Assembly (NCBI RefSeq): GCF_000026945.1
Contig: NC_012867.1
Span: 62,001 to 126,000 of the forward strand
Origin: Candida dubliniensis CD36
Lineage: Eukaryota > Ascomycota > Pichiomycetes > Serinales > Debaryomycetaceae
DNA: 64,000 nt
Direction: 5' to 3'
Below, piece by piece: positions 1-11,230 of this stretch. A model generated the notes under the pieces. It worked only from the letters and a program-made list of their open reading frames with translations. It was not told where the DNA came from and searched no databases. The stretch's first letter is position 1; each line of letters starts with the position of its first letter. A program made the position numbers and the translations under genes.

Positions 1-489
1 TAATTCTGTTCAGTTGTGGCCAACAATACAGACACATACGACAGAACGAGAAAACAATCACAAACAACACTGCCTCTACTCTAGCAATAGCGGCAAAGTA
101 GATGCTTTTTATAAAGAATTGTAGATTTTAGGTGTAAGAATAAGCCAGGTGCGAGCAAGTTTGGGCTTCTGGTGGTGAGTAAAAGAGAGACCCCTTAAAC
201 AAAAAAAAAAAAAAAAAGAGTAATCATTACCAGCAGGCTTGCTCAAGAGACTTATTTCGGGAAAGAAAAAAATATCCAACATCTTTTTTTTTTATTTTTT
301 TTTTTCGAAATTAGACGACAACAACACAGCTACTTGATAACATTATCATCAATCATCGACGACTCACGTTATAGTTGCTTTGATTGGGGTTTATTATTTT
401 TTTTTTCCTAATCCACCTAAAACAAAGAACTAAACGCACTGACTAAAAAAAAGAGAAACCAGTCTTGGACATTCCATTAATCATCAATC
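1..489. other. 5' flank of the KIN2-like kinase gene
   Basis: No open frame of note is present. The stretch holds several long A and T tracts (around 201-217, 283-305 and 398-407), typical of yeast promoter and 5' UTR DNA. The kinase ATG follows at 490. No specific factor site could be assigned. Confidence 0.5.
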
Positions 490-2211
490 ATGAACCATCA
501 AGATCCAGATTTACAATATCATAATAAAAAGGCGTATCCACCAAATCTATCATCAATTGCGCCTCCGCCACAACAACCTTTGAGTGGAAGACCTGCAACT
601 CCAAGAATGTTACGTAGTATAAGTGGCACACTAAAATCTAGAACAGAACTTTCTAATTCTGACAGGAGTCAGGAATTGAACAATGAAACCAAAAGTAGCA
701 ATTCCCCTCACTATGTTGTTGATACACATAACAGACAACCAGAACCAGAATCACTCAGACCAAATATTCAAGCTCCAACAGCTGTTCATGGGAGTCAACA
801 AAAAGGACTGTTGTTGCCACCTCCATCTATTCCAAATCCAGCCAACATGAAACCAGCACCAACACCAACTGGTGTGGACCAACCACCGGCAAAACAAAAA
901 CCGGTGCCAGCACCTAAACACCCACAACCACCACCACAACAACAACCACAACAACAACAGCAACAGCAATTTCATAGAAAATCGATTGGTGATTGGAATT
1001 TCGTAAAGACCATTGGTGCTGGGTCTATGGGTAAAGTTAAATTGGCACAGCATAATGCCACACACGAAATTTGTGCCGTTAAAATCATTCCCAGAGCAGC
1101 CAAACTTTATCAAAGAGCTCATGCTAACGACCCTCCTCCACAAACGACACAGGAAGCAGCACAGAGACATAAAGAGTTTGAGAAAGAAGTTGCCAGAGAC
1201 AGAAGAACTATACGTGAAGGGGCATTGGGGAGATTGTTATACCACCCTTTTATTTGCCGTTTATACGAGATGGTACCCATGACGAACCATTATTATATGT
1301 TATTTGAGTATATTGAAGGAGGGCAAATGTTAGATTATATTGTTGCTCACGGGTCATTGAAGGAACGGCACGCCAGGAAATTCGCTAGGGGTATTGCGTC
1401 AGCTTTGGATTACTGTCACCGAAACAATGTTGTTCACCGTGATTTAAAGATTGAGAATATTATGATAAACGAAAAAGGTGACATCAAGATTATTGATTTT
1501 GGGTTGTCAAACTTGTATGCTCCCAAAAACTTGTTGAAAACGTATTGTGGCTCGTTGTATTTTGCTGCACCAGAACTATTAAGTGCCAAGCCATATATTG
1601 GGCCCGAGGTTGATGTGTGGTCATTTGGGGTTGTTCTTTATGTTTTGGTTTGTGGTAAAGTACCTTTTGATGACCAGTCGGTTTCGGTTTTGCATGAAAA
1701 GATCAAGAAAGGAAATGTCGAGTATCCTGCTTTTCTTTCAAGAGAGTGTGTGTCATTGCTTGCAAGAATGTTAGTTGTTGACCCCACAAAGAGAGCATCT
1801 TTGTACGAAGTTTGTCTGCATCCATGGATGAACAAGGGTTATGATTATAAGGTGAACAATTATCTTCCCAAAAGGGAACCTTTGCGTTTACCATTAGACC
1901 CTGAAATTATCAAAACCATTGCTAATTTTGAGCTAGGTACAGCGCAGGGTGTAGCCGATGAGTTGACGAGTATTTTGACGAGTGTTGAATATCAAATGAG
2001 TTGTGAAAACTGGTACAAAATAACTGAAAGTGGGAGAGAGTATGCATCTTCCCAGAATGCACAAATATTACCTGATCCAACTGGCGGGTTCCATCCCTTG
2101 GTATCTATTTATTATTTGGTGGATGAAATGAGAAAGAGGAAAAAGGCAAAAGAAGAAGCATTAAAGGCTCAAAGACGTGCACAGGTTCCGACTATTGCTG
2201 TTCCTACACCA

Positions 2212-2247
<36 letters not shown>

Positions 2248-4122
2248 CCTGATACCTCTCAGCCATTACCAGAACGCAAACCTGCACCACATGAGGAGAT
2301 AACCAACTCTGCTGTGGCAACCCAGGCACAGGCAAACACGAATGCACCAAAAATCGTGGAAACCTTTTCAGAGACCCCACAAAGAACATTGGACCCGTCA
2401 AAACAATCAGTGGACGAAAAACCAAGTGCACCAGCGCCATCTATTGCTGTTCCAGAACAAGCTCACACATCATCTGTCCCATCATCATTTGTTAAGACAC
2501 AAACTTCGATTGATGAAGATCAACTTTCGATTCCTGAGCAGCAAAGTCCAAGAACCTCTACTCCACAAACTTTGGATCCTGCAAAGGCAGTTGGTGGATC
2601 GTCTGGATCTGCTATATCTGCACCTAATGCTGGTACTGGTGCCGGCTTTAATTCTTTGTTGAGAAGATTGTCGTCAAAGAAATATAAGGGAGCTAGCTCT
2701 CCTAAACGTTCAACGTCTCCACTGCCAAATGTTGAAAGTCTTTCGCCACAACCAACTAAGACCGATCCAATGGTCCGCCGTGGTGTTAGTATGAAGGTGA
2801 CTGCCAAAGAAAAACAAACGAATACAAGACCTACAAAGTCAGAGTTAATCAAGAAGAAGCCACAGCATGGCCGCTCTTCCTCCACGTCAAACAAAATGCA
2901 AGGATTTATTCCTGTTGAGTATTTGCCGCCATTACCAACCATTGATACCAATACCAACACAATTGTTTCAGAAAGTGCTAAACAAGAAAATTTGGCCGTG
3001 CCCTCGCTGTCACGTAACATGCATCCTACAGCTAGGGCGAAATCTGTTGGTGGTGGTCATATGCGTAAGGATTCGTATGGACGTGCACCACACGGACTGC
3101 AGAATCCATTACCGCCGCTTCCAATCTCCATGGCAACTCAGAATAGTCAAGAAGTTGTTGGGAAAGATACTAATGAGGGCTTTTTCGATGATGTTGAATT
3201 GGATGATGTGGGGTACCAACAAGTTCCTCAACTCACAGAATCAGAAATTATTGAACAGTATAATCTTTCCAAGCCTAATAGCATGCCATCTATTGAGCAT
3301 TGTAAGACATTGTTTTTAAAAGGATTTTTTAGTGTTCAGACTACATCTGCCAAACCGTTACCTGTTATTAGATATAATATAATTAATGTGTTGAGTAAGT
3401 TGGGGGTTAGATTTCAAGAAGTGAAAGGTGGGTTTGTTTGTATGCACACACCATCTGTGCAACCTAACCATGGTAATGAACTTGATGAAGAGAATAAATT
3501 GTATGGCGATGCATTCAAGTCGAAATCGAGTGATTCATTTGAAGCGGTTGAAGCCGAAGGATCAAAGACACCAAGTCGCCAACCTTCATTTCAAATGCTG
3601 TCACATGCGCCAACAACCCCATCAGGTCCTAAATCTCATAGGTCAAGTAACTCAATTGGAAGCATTAGCGGTAATGTACCAAGACGTAAGTTTTCCATTG
3701 GTAATGCGTTTAATACCTACCGTAAAAAGAATGGTTCTCAAGTGATGATGCCCCCAAACACACCAGCTACGGCAAAAGTGATCCATGGGTTGTATGATGA
3801 CGACGGCAAGGAGAGAAATGGTGATGAAGACGATGATGTTGGAGATGATGAGTATGGGTATGATGATTCCGCTGATTCGCTCAATGGATATGGTGGTGGT
3901 AGTGATATGTTAATTTCTTCGCGTATTGAACAACGTGCCAAACATCAACGAACTGTTAGTAGTTCGAGTCAGAAAGCTAGCAAGTCGCCCTTAAAGTTTG
4001 AAATCCATATTGTTAAAGTACCACTTGTGGGATTATATGGTGTTCAATTTAAGAAAATAATGGGGAATACATGGAACTATAAGACATTAGCTAGTCAGAT
4101 TTTAAATGAAATGAATTTATAG
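490..4122 (+). CDS. KIN2: Kin1/Kin2-family (MARK/PAR-1 type) Ser/Thr kinase
   Basis: This 1210-residue protein has a low-complexity Pro/Gln-rich N-terminus and a polyQ run near residues 149-160. The kinase domain spans about residues 170-450: glycine loop GAGSMGKVK (176-184), ATP-binding K198, catalytic HRD (316-318), DFG (336-338) and PEL of the activation segment (about 361). A second polyQ lies near 575-586. The long middle region is Ser/Pro-rich, an acidic stretch lies near 1103-1124, and the last 45 residues look like a KA1 membrane-binding domain. The order kinase, long linker, KA1 and the large size fit the yeast Kin1/Kin2 family, which acts at the plasma membrane in exocytosis and polarity. 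A charged insertion after K198 (about 201-240) resembles the one in fungal Kin1/Kin2. The first ATG of the frame was used. The stop is 22 bp from the stop of the convergent gene at 4145. Confidence 0.9.
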
Positions 4123-4144
4123 TACATAGGGGTATTTATTTAAT

Positions 4145-4477
4145 CTATACATTTTCGAATCGATAGTCTCTCTCTACAAGGGCCACTCTTACAGTAAAGT
4201 AGTCGTAAAATTTTGATTTTCCTAATTCTTGAGCTAGTTGATGATCATGCTGTTGTTTCCATTGTAAAATGCTTGTCTTGTCTTTCCAGTAACTAATGGT
4301 AATTCCAATTTTACTTGCGGGGTCGCGTGTTGACTCAAGTCCAAGAAATCCTGGTTGTTGTTTGGCTAAAGATACCATGAGGTCTGCCATTTGAGCGTAT
4401 TCATCATTGACAACGTCCAAGTTTAATTTGGATGTGAACGACACCATATAATATGGTGGGGGAGCAGAGTTCATCAT
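4145..4477 (-). CDS. Small ABM-fold (antibiotic biosynthesis monooxygenase-like) protein
   Basis: The protein has 110 residues from the ATG at 4477; the frame is open a little farther upstream but has no earlier ATG. The sequence looks like an ABM/YgiN-type ferredoxin-like fold. It has an N-terminal strand (YYMVSFTSKL), a helix (YAQMADLMVSLAKQQPGFLG), the family-typical GITISYWKD strand, and the following WKQQHDHQLAQ helix. Such proteins are small dimers, some with quinol or heme monooxygenase activity and many without known activity. No signal or membrane segment is visible. The substrate cannot be told from the sequence. It converges on the kinase gene and lies 66 bp downstream of the DDT-like gene on the same strand. 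Confidence 0.7.
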   Translation of the reverse strand: MMNSAPPPYYMVSFTSKLNLDVVNDEYAQMADLMVSLAKQQPGFLGLESTRDPASKIGITISYWKDKTSILQWKQQHDHQLAQELGKSKFYDYFTVRVALVERDYRFENV

Positions 4478-4543
4478 TGTTGGTGGTGAGGCAAGAAAAA
4501 AGTGATGACAAATACGGGACAATTGAAAAAAAAAAAAAAAAAC

Positions 4544-5782
4544 TCAATCAAGAACGATAACTTCAGGTTGTTCAGTTTCTGGTGTTTGGTTACTTTCTGT
4601 TTCTGGTGTTGACTCATAATGTAATTGTCTTAACTGCATTCTTTGGTCTCTTGACAATCTCCCGGTATCTATGTTTTCCGTATTTCTCAATTTCATTCTT
4701 CGTTCAAATCTTCTTTCAGCAGCGTATTTCGATTCTTGCTCCCGTTGTCTTTCTAATTCTTCTTGACGTTGTCTTTCTTTAGCTTCTAAACGAGAACTTC
4801 TTTTACGGACTGCCAATAGATTAACCATTTGAATTTCCTTACGCTTGTTTGTCAAATATTTCCTCTTTTTCACTTCGTTGTCGAAAATTGAATCAATGAT
4901 GGTACTTGATTTACCTGCTAATTTGCTATAGAGTAATTTATGGGCCAGACTCTTTTTGATTTTGCCCAAATACTCGTTAAATTCATAGATGTTCTTGTAC
5001 ACCAATTCAAATTTGACATCTTTAATATCAAACACCTTTGCCTCGAAAAAGTCTTGAGGTGATTCAGGAGATAATTTTCTTTTCTTGGGAATAGTTAAAG
5101 GGTAATAAGTTATTGTTCGTTTATATAATCGATTATCATCAAATAAGGAAAAATATTCAATCAGTTCATGGGCCAGAGGACGTGTGAACAATGGGTCGAT
5201 TCTAATGGTTAATCCTTGTTTTTCTAACCAATCCCTAAACTTGGAATACTTTGAAATGTAATTTATTAAAATGTATAAAATTTCAAACTTATCTGTGATG
5301 TTTAGAAGATCAAATTTTGGTAAATCTTGTTCATTGTCTATTTGACCTCCAAGAGGGGTGTCATTGCCAAAATGAGAACGGAATACAAATTCAAAATCCT
5401 CCAACTCAACAAGTTTGGAGTTCTGAACAGTCGTAGTTAATGCCAATTTCAATCTATTGATAAATAAACTTGACAAATCGAACGCGTTGAAAAATCCCAA
5501 CAATTCCAATTCAAATAAATCAACATCAAAAAACTCTGATTGTAGTTTCAAATATCCTCTGTAGTTGTACAACCAGTTGATAACATAAACGTATTGAGTG
5601 CTGTTTCTTAACGCAACCAATTCTGGTGTTTGAAATCCGTTTTCTTCTTGTTGATTTAATAAGAAAATTGGTGTTTGTTTAGACAATAAAGTAATTTGGT
5701 CATGGTTTCCAATAGTTAAGGAGTGTATTGGATGATTATCATCTATTGGTACTGGTGTTGATGAGTGGCTTCGAGATACCAT
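4544..5782 (-). CDS. DDT/WHIM-like chromatin-associated protein (tentative)
   Basis: This 412-residue protein is highly charged. Residues about 50-140 (pattern FFDVDLFELELLGFFNAF, then helices) resemble a DDT domain. Residues about 155-235, including LLNITDKFEILYILINYI and FDDNRLYKR, resemble the WHIM-type segment that follows DDT in ISWI-complex accessory subunits. The C-terminal third is a long basic and acidic coiled coil rich in R, E and K. This architecture would suit a nuclear protein that contacts DNA or a remodeler. The assignment rests on pattern only, and no catalytic residues are expected. The start is the first ATG (5782), with an A/T-tract promoter just upstream. It could be a lineage-specific protein of unknown role. 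Confidence 0.5.
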   Translation of the reverse strand: MVSRSHSSTPVPIDDNHPIHSLTIGNHDQITLLSKQTPIFLLNQQEENGFQTPELVALRNSTQYVYVINWLYNYRGYLKLQSEFFDVDLFELELLGFFNAFDLSSLFINRLKLALTTTVQNSKLVELEDFEFVFRSHFGNDTPLGGQIDNEQDLPKFDLLNITDKFEILYILINYISKYSKFRDWLEKQGLTIRIDPLFTRPLAHELIEYFSLFDDNRLYKRTITYYPLTIPKKRKLSPESPQDFFEAKVFDIKDVKFELVYKNIYEFNEYLGKIKKSLAHKLLYSKLAGKSSTIIDSIFDNEVKKRKYLTNKRKEIQMVNLLAVRKRSSRLEAKERQRQEELERQREQESKYAAERRFERRMKLRNTENIDTGRLSRDQRMQLRQLHYESTPETESNQTPETEQPEVIVLD

Positions 5783-8725
5783 GGTTGTTTATACTATTGA
5801 TGCAAATGAAGAAAAAGTTCTAAAAACAAAGAATGTTGAAAAAAAAAAAAAAAAAAAATTGTTAGTATACGCGAATTGTGATAATTGGCCCTGGTACACG
5901 ACCGGTATCATTGCCAATAGACATAGCAATTGAAAGCTTAAGCTAGTTCCTAGGAAACTGGTTGAAATAGAGATGGGAACAAAAATAAAGCTAGTCAAGG
6001 CAGTAGAATATACCTGCTGTAGTTGATCAAACAGAATGATTGCTAGGTTGACTGTCAAACTCAGATACCGGTCTTTTCTCTGCAGAGAAGAACAAAAATA
6101 ACAACCATACACAATTTGCAGACAGCAATTCTAGAATTGTTCTTGTCAAAAGTCATGGTCCTTAACATCTCCAATAGATTCACCCTAATCAATAGATTAT
6201 TAAAAAGAGATATATACTCTCATGATTTATTCTCTTAGCATTTTTTGTTGTTGCATTATCAAGCAACATCCCAAAAAAAAAAATAAGCCTTGTTTAGTTT
6301 CATCAAGATATGAACCGCAGTAATCACTCACTGTCTGCTAATCAAGAATTAGACGAAGGAAAGTGTCAAATAATACTACTCTACTCAACTTTGAAGTGTC
6401 AAAAAAAAAGAAAATACTAGTCATATGTCATTTACGTCATTATTATTGTCGTGACTATTTGTTAATAGTGTTTACTTAGACGATGGGTGGGAGAGAAAAA
6501 GGGGGGAGGACCAAGCACGGGGGAAGGGGGGGCGGTGGCAGAAAAAACAACAATGCGCAGCAACTTTTTAGTCGACGCGTAATAATATCAGAAGTTTTAA
6601 TTGTGGTGGTGTTGAGCCCAAAACCAAACAACAACAATTTATTTGAAACAGCAATGACCTATTTTGTTTTTGTTAATTTTTAGTTTGAAGTTTATTTAAA
6701 TGATAAAAGAGAGAGAGGGGTAGGACCAGGACGAAGACATAAGAGATCATAATAATGGAAAACTAGAATTGAAAGGAGGGTCTAGAACAACAACAAAATT
6801 TGATATACAATTTAGTTTATGGTCTATTGTGAAATTCCAATTATAATTGATCCAAACGTTGAGAATGACTTGTTGTTAAGATATGTAAAGAAATCAATAA
6901 CGGGAAAGAATTGTAGATAGATAGAGATAAGTAATTACAATACCCTTTTCTTTTACAGTTTTAAACTATTCCGTAGTTGTCCATCCAGTTTCCCTCGACC
7001 ATCCGAGTCGTATCCCTCTGTTATTGTTCCTATAGTTTAATTTTGATAATCTCGTTTGTTATCTCAAGTATGTTTGTTTGCTTGTTTGTTTGTTGTTAAT
7101 GGTAAATAATATATACTGCAAAACCTTAATTATACCAATTGATCATGCATTTTCTTTTCTTTTCTTTTCTTTTCTTTTTTTGGTTTATTTTACCAATGGA
7201 TTGAGTATAATAATTGTAACGGGTAGCGAATATCCACCACACCACTTTTGATACTGAAACAACAAATAGGAGGGAAACATGAAACTGAGTAAACCCAATC
7301 AAGTTGTAGTTCAATTAAATCTGAAAATCCATCGTAATCTTAACAAAGGGGACAAGAAATTTGTTGGTTACCCATTCATAGTCTATCGTTTAAACTCTGA
7401 TTTTGTAGATCATATAGAACGGTGATTGACTCAAATCAAAAAAAAAAAAAAAAAAGCAACAACAAATTTTTGTTGAGGAAGTAGATTTATTGCAACAAAT
7501 ATCACCACAACAATATTAGACCAAGAAAGAAGTGTTGAGTTCAAGTTGTTGCTAGAAAGACTCACAACACGTTTTCCACTACAACTTATACAAGGAACTA
7601 CGTTGAATATTTAAGTAGAAGAATAGTTTAAGGTTTAAATGCTTAACAACGACCATGTTGATAAGAAAGAATCACACCATTTTTCAATCCGAAACAAATA
7701 TAAGAATAGGGGAAACCCAACCCACAACAATTTTATCGTTAAATCATTTCCTTATTTGATTGTTTGTTATCGCCACAAAAAGCATGAAAGGGAGGGATGA
7801 GATGATATGGTACTGTATATTGAACCAACATTTGATGAGATTGATTGTTGTTGATCTGCAAAATCTGAAAATAAGTTACAAAATTGAATTCTTATCCCAA
7901 ATTCTAGTTGTGCATGGAGGAGATTGAAATGACGTTATAAAACATTCATAAGAATATTATTATTATTATGTAGTAAGAAACTTCAAAGCCTTGATGTTTC
8001 TCTTCAACAGATGATATAAGAATATGTGGAATGTAGAAACGTATATTAGGGGTTAGTCGTGTAGTTGCCGATTTGCCCTTTCAATTCTCAATTCTGGTAT
8101 CCATGTTCTGTTTATTTGATAATATTGGAGTTGCCCGTTCAAAGCTTATTCAAATGTAGTGCCAAGTATATATTTATATACATTGTAGATATGGATTAAC
8201 ACTTTATCTGACATATACTAAACTTAAACAAGAAAAGAAGAGAAAAAAACGGAAATAGTATAGAAAGAATAGAAGCCAATAGAAGCCAATAGAATACATA
8301 ATATTATTTATTATTAATGAATGAATTTGTTGGCTGTTGGCTGTTGTAAGAAATCAAGAAAACACAAAACCTAAAAAAAACAAAAAAAAAAAGAATACAA
8401 CAAACAATCAAGAGAGAAAAAGAGAGAAACGACTAAATAGATAAAAAGAAAGAGAAAGACGCAGCAACAACAACCCAAAAATATCAAACTAAAAATATTT
8501 TTCTCAGTCTTTGTTCTTACTCCGCTTTTTTTTTTTTTTTTTACATTTTTGATTTTCTTTAATATATAAATTGGTTGTAATATCCTTCTTGTTACTACTA
8601 TTACAAATTTTATTACTTGTTTATAACAGAATTATATCTTTCTATCAATTACATTCTTTTCCCACCACTCCCCATTTTTTAAAACAACTTATCCTCTTTC
8701 ATATCCTTAACCTTCAACGCTACAA
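5783..8725. other. 2.9-kb intergenic region between divergent genes
   Basis: This is the shared upstream region of the DDT-like gene (-) and the coiled-coil gene (+). Frames inside it are short and low in complexity, and none looks like a gene. It contains a G-rich cluster (6484-6536), an ACGCGT hexamer (6575-6580), (TTTTC)n near 7147-7178 and many A/T homopolymers. The length is large for this genome and may reflect long 5' UTR and regulatory DNA. Confidence 0.5.
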
Positions 8726-9700
8726 ATGGTTAATAATCTCACTTCTGGTATTGCAGCCACATCGTTTAAACATAATCATCATCAACAACATCAACATCAA
8801 CATCAACATCAACATCAACATCAACATCAACACCCAACATCTCCTCCACCAGCAATTTCTATAACTACCAACTCACCCAGAATACCAACTCATTCGCCTA
8901 TTTCCCCTCCTTCAGCCAATAACACTCACAATAACAATAGCAGTGCCGGAAGTTCTGGTGGATTTCCATTTTCATCTACAGTGATTTCTCCTAGAAATAG
9001 TATCACATCGTTTAGTAATCCAACTAAACAACTACGGGCTAACAGTAATGATAATGGTAATGTCAATGGAAGAAGAGTGAGTAATTCCAATTATTCAATA
9101 ACTTCGACTCCTACTAGTAGCAACAATCGTTATTCATTTAGTGAATATTCTAATGAACAAATTATTGATTTGATGGAAAGAGAACAAGATGCTATTGTAT
9201 TAAAATTGATGAAAGAAATTGAATTTTTAAAGCAAGAAAATAAAATGTTACGACTGACTCCAACCCCTGGTGGTAATAGTGCCACTAGTAATACTTGCAG
9301 TCCCAGTAATAGTATAAGTAGTCCTTCAACACCACCAATTCGTCGATCTTCATCATTATCGTCTCGTCGATCTTCAATCACAGCTAATAATATCAATAGC
9401 ACAACTTTTGGTGCTGGCATCAATGAAAGTTCAAGAACTGGTAATTGTGGTGGTAGTACTACAGCAATGTCAGCTCCTATATTTAATTATCCATTTAGAG
9501 ATTGTACATCAACAATAAATTCCGGTGGTAATTTTGATGAGATTAGGAAAAAACAAAAAAGTGAAATGACATCTAGTATATATATAGCTCGGAAACCTAG
9601 TATAAATGGTAGATATGAAGAAATTATTGATGAAAATCGAAATTTAAAGAGACAATTGAAAAAATTACAAGGAGAATTGGAATTGTTGAAGAAAAAATAA
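8726..9700 (+). CDS. Low-complexity protein with two coiled-coil segments, function unknown
   Basis: The 324-residue product starts at the first ATG. A His-Gln repeat occupies about residues 17-36, followed by Asn/Ser/Pro-rich sequence with several basic Ser clusters such as RRSSSLSSRRSS, which could be kinase targets. Two stretches look like coiled coils: residues about 145-176 (EQIIDLMEREQDAIVLKLMK and following) and the C-terminal 40 residues (EEIIDENRNLKRQLKKLQGE and following). No signal peptide, membrane segment or enzyme motif is visible. I do not recognise the family. The pairing of coiled coils with disordered Ser-rich sequence suggests a scaffold or regulatory protein, which is inference only. 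It lies 369 bp upstream of the chitin deacetylase ATG on the same strand. Confidence 0.7.
   Translation: MVNNLTSGIAATSFKHNHHQQHQHQHQHQHQHQHQHPTSPPPAISITTNSPRIPTHSPISPPSANNTHNNNSSAGSSGGFPFSSTVISPRNSITSFSNPTKQLRANSNDNGNVNGRRVSNSNYSITSTPTSSNNRYSFSEYSNEQIIDLMEREQDAIVLKLMKEIEFLKQENKMLRLTPTPGGNSATSNTCSPSNSISSPSTPPIRRSSSLSSRRSSITANNINSTTFGAGINESSRTGNCGGSTTAMSAPIFNYPFRDCTSTINSGGNFDEIRKKQKSEMTSSIYIARKPSINGRYEEIIDENRNLKRQLKKLQGELELLKKK
8788..8833 (+). repeat. (CATCAA)n coding hexanucleotide repeat
   Basis: A run of about seven CATCAA units encodes the alternating His-Gln tract of the coiled-coil gene. A change of whole units would keep the reading frame, so the tract could vary in length between strains. 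Confidence 0.9.
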
Positions 9701-10069
9701 ATAACTTTTTTTTTTTTTTTTACTGGTTTTATATAAATGTATTTGGGGTTAGTTTTGTGTTAAGTCTTCATATACCTTTTCAATATATACATATATACAT
9801 ATGTATATATATATATATATTTATGCACTAGAAGAATTAGTCTTAATGTAGTTTACTTTTTTTTTTTTGATATTTTTTTTTGCAGAATTCCAATTTTGTT
9901 AATGCTTTTCTTTTTTGGTGGATTATGTTTATGATATGATATGTTCAAAAGGTCAAGATAGTGGTTGGTTTTTTTTTATTTTTTTTTTTTTTTAGGTATC
10001 GGTTTAATAGTCATTTAATAAAAACTCTTGAAATTCTTATCAAATAAACTAATCATTCTTCAATTACCA
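9701..10069. other. Intergenic spacer, T-rich
   Basis: The stretch contains T tracts (9706-9720, 9970-9992) and a (TA)n block (about 9790-9820). It must hold the 3' end of the upstream gene and the promoter of the chitin deacetylase gene. No coding frame is visible. Confidence 0.6.
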
Positions 10070-11230
10070 ATGATTTCTTGGTTGGGTTTTTATATAATGA
10101 TATTAATCCCCTCCATAATAAATGGATCGGATTTATCATTAAGACTTCAATCTAAATTCATGCCTACATCATTTTCACCTCGAAATATATTTGATACTCA
10201 TAATAATCCAACTATTAATACAATAAATAATAACAAAGAAGATCAAAGTGGCAGTGGTGGTGGCAGTGGTGGTCGTGGTGGTGGATTACCACCTTCTCCA
10301 ATGCAATTTCCCCCAAAATTACCATTTCCCAAATGGTTAAGTGATTTTACTGGATTACATGAATGGCCTGATTTAGATCCACCTTATATTCCATTAGATT
10401 TTATTGATTTTAATAAAATTGTCAATATTCCAATACATAAACAAGGTCAATGTCATGATACTAACATCAAAACCAAAACCAATACTAATAATAATAATAA
10501 TAATAATCAATCACCATTATCAATTTTACGTACACCTAAAGCATGTTCTTTTGATTGTTTCAATTGTGTTGAAATTGATGATGTTTATACATGTCCTAAA
10601 TTACTGCAAACATTTGATGATGGACCATCAATGGCAACATTAAAATTATTACAATCATTTAATCAAACGGGATTAAAAACTACATTATTTACTTTAGGAG
10701 TAAATATTGTTAGATTCCCAGAAATTTATCAACAATGTCATTTATTAGGTCATATAATGGGATCTCATACTTGGCTGCATAAATTTTTACCAAGTTTAAC
10801 TAATCAAGAAATTATTAGTCAAATAGAATGGTCAATTTGGGCTATGAATGCTACTCTGAATCATTTACCAAAATGGTTTCGTCCACCTTATGGAGGTATT
10901 GATAATCGAATAAGAAGTATATTACGACAATTTGGTATGCAAGCTGTATTATGGGATTTTGATACTTTTGATTGGAAAATGCTTGGTGGTGATAGTAGTG
11001 GTGGGACTACTTCAAGTAATAATAATCGTCGTAAAGAAGAAGATGTTTTCTCTGAAGTTGAAAAATTTAAATTGATGAAAAATAATAAAGGTTTAATATT
11101 ACATCATGATGCTATACAAAAAACTGTTGATGTTGGAATTATGATTCATGAAAAATTATTAAATCATGATCAATTGACTGTACCTTTATGTGTTGGTGGT
11201 ATTGATTATATTAAAACTTTCCCAAAATGA
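10070..11230 (+). CDS. CDA2: Chitin deacetylase (polysaccharide deacetylase, CE4 family)
   Basis: The 386-residue protein would convert chitin to chitosan during wall formation; in budding yeast this is known for ascospore walls. The ATG at 10070 gives a hydrophobic N-terminus (MISWLGFYIMILIPSIING) that looks like a signal peptide. Codons upstream are open but have no ATG. The CE4 motifs are present: TFDDGP (181-186) with the catalytic-base and metal Asp residues, SHTWLH (232-237) with the two metal His residues, RPPYGG (about 286-291), and a C-terminal LHHDA. Before the catalytic domain lies a Gly/Ser-rich linker (60-72) and an Asn run (about 140-146) encoded by a microsatellite. Cysteines near 159-175 may form disulfides. 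The symbol follows the single chitin deacetylase gene I recall from C. albicans; CDA1/CDA2 cannot be separated here. Confidence 0.88.
   Translation: MISWLGFYIMILIPSIINGSDLSLRLQSKFMPTSFSPRNIFDTHNNPTINTINNNKEDQSGSGGGSGGRGGGLPPSPMQFPPKLPFPKWLSDFTGLHEWPDLDPPYIPLDFIDFNKIVNIPIHKQGQCHDTNIKTKTNTNNNNNNNQSPLSILRTPKACSFDCFNCVEIDDVYTCPKLLQTFDDGPSMATLKLLQSFNQTGLKTTLFTLGVNIVRFPEIYQQCHLLGHIMGSHTWLHKFLPSLTNQEIISQIEWSIWAMNATLNHLPKWFRPPYGGIDNRIRSILRQFGMQAVLWDFDTFDWKMLGGDSSGGTTSSNNNRRKEEDVFSEVEKFKLMKNNKGLILHHDAIQKTVDVGIMIHEKLLNHDQLTVPLCVGGIDYIKTFPK

Noticed and set aside
2520..3020. 166-codon - frame inside the kinase gene
   Set aside because: It is an antisense shadow of the Ser/Pro-rich linker. The + frame has clear kinase and KA1 domains.
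5789..6112. 107-codon - frame just upstream of the DDT-like gene
   Set aside because: Poly-Phe from a T tract and hydrophobic noise. It sits where the promoter of the downstream gene is expected.
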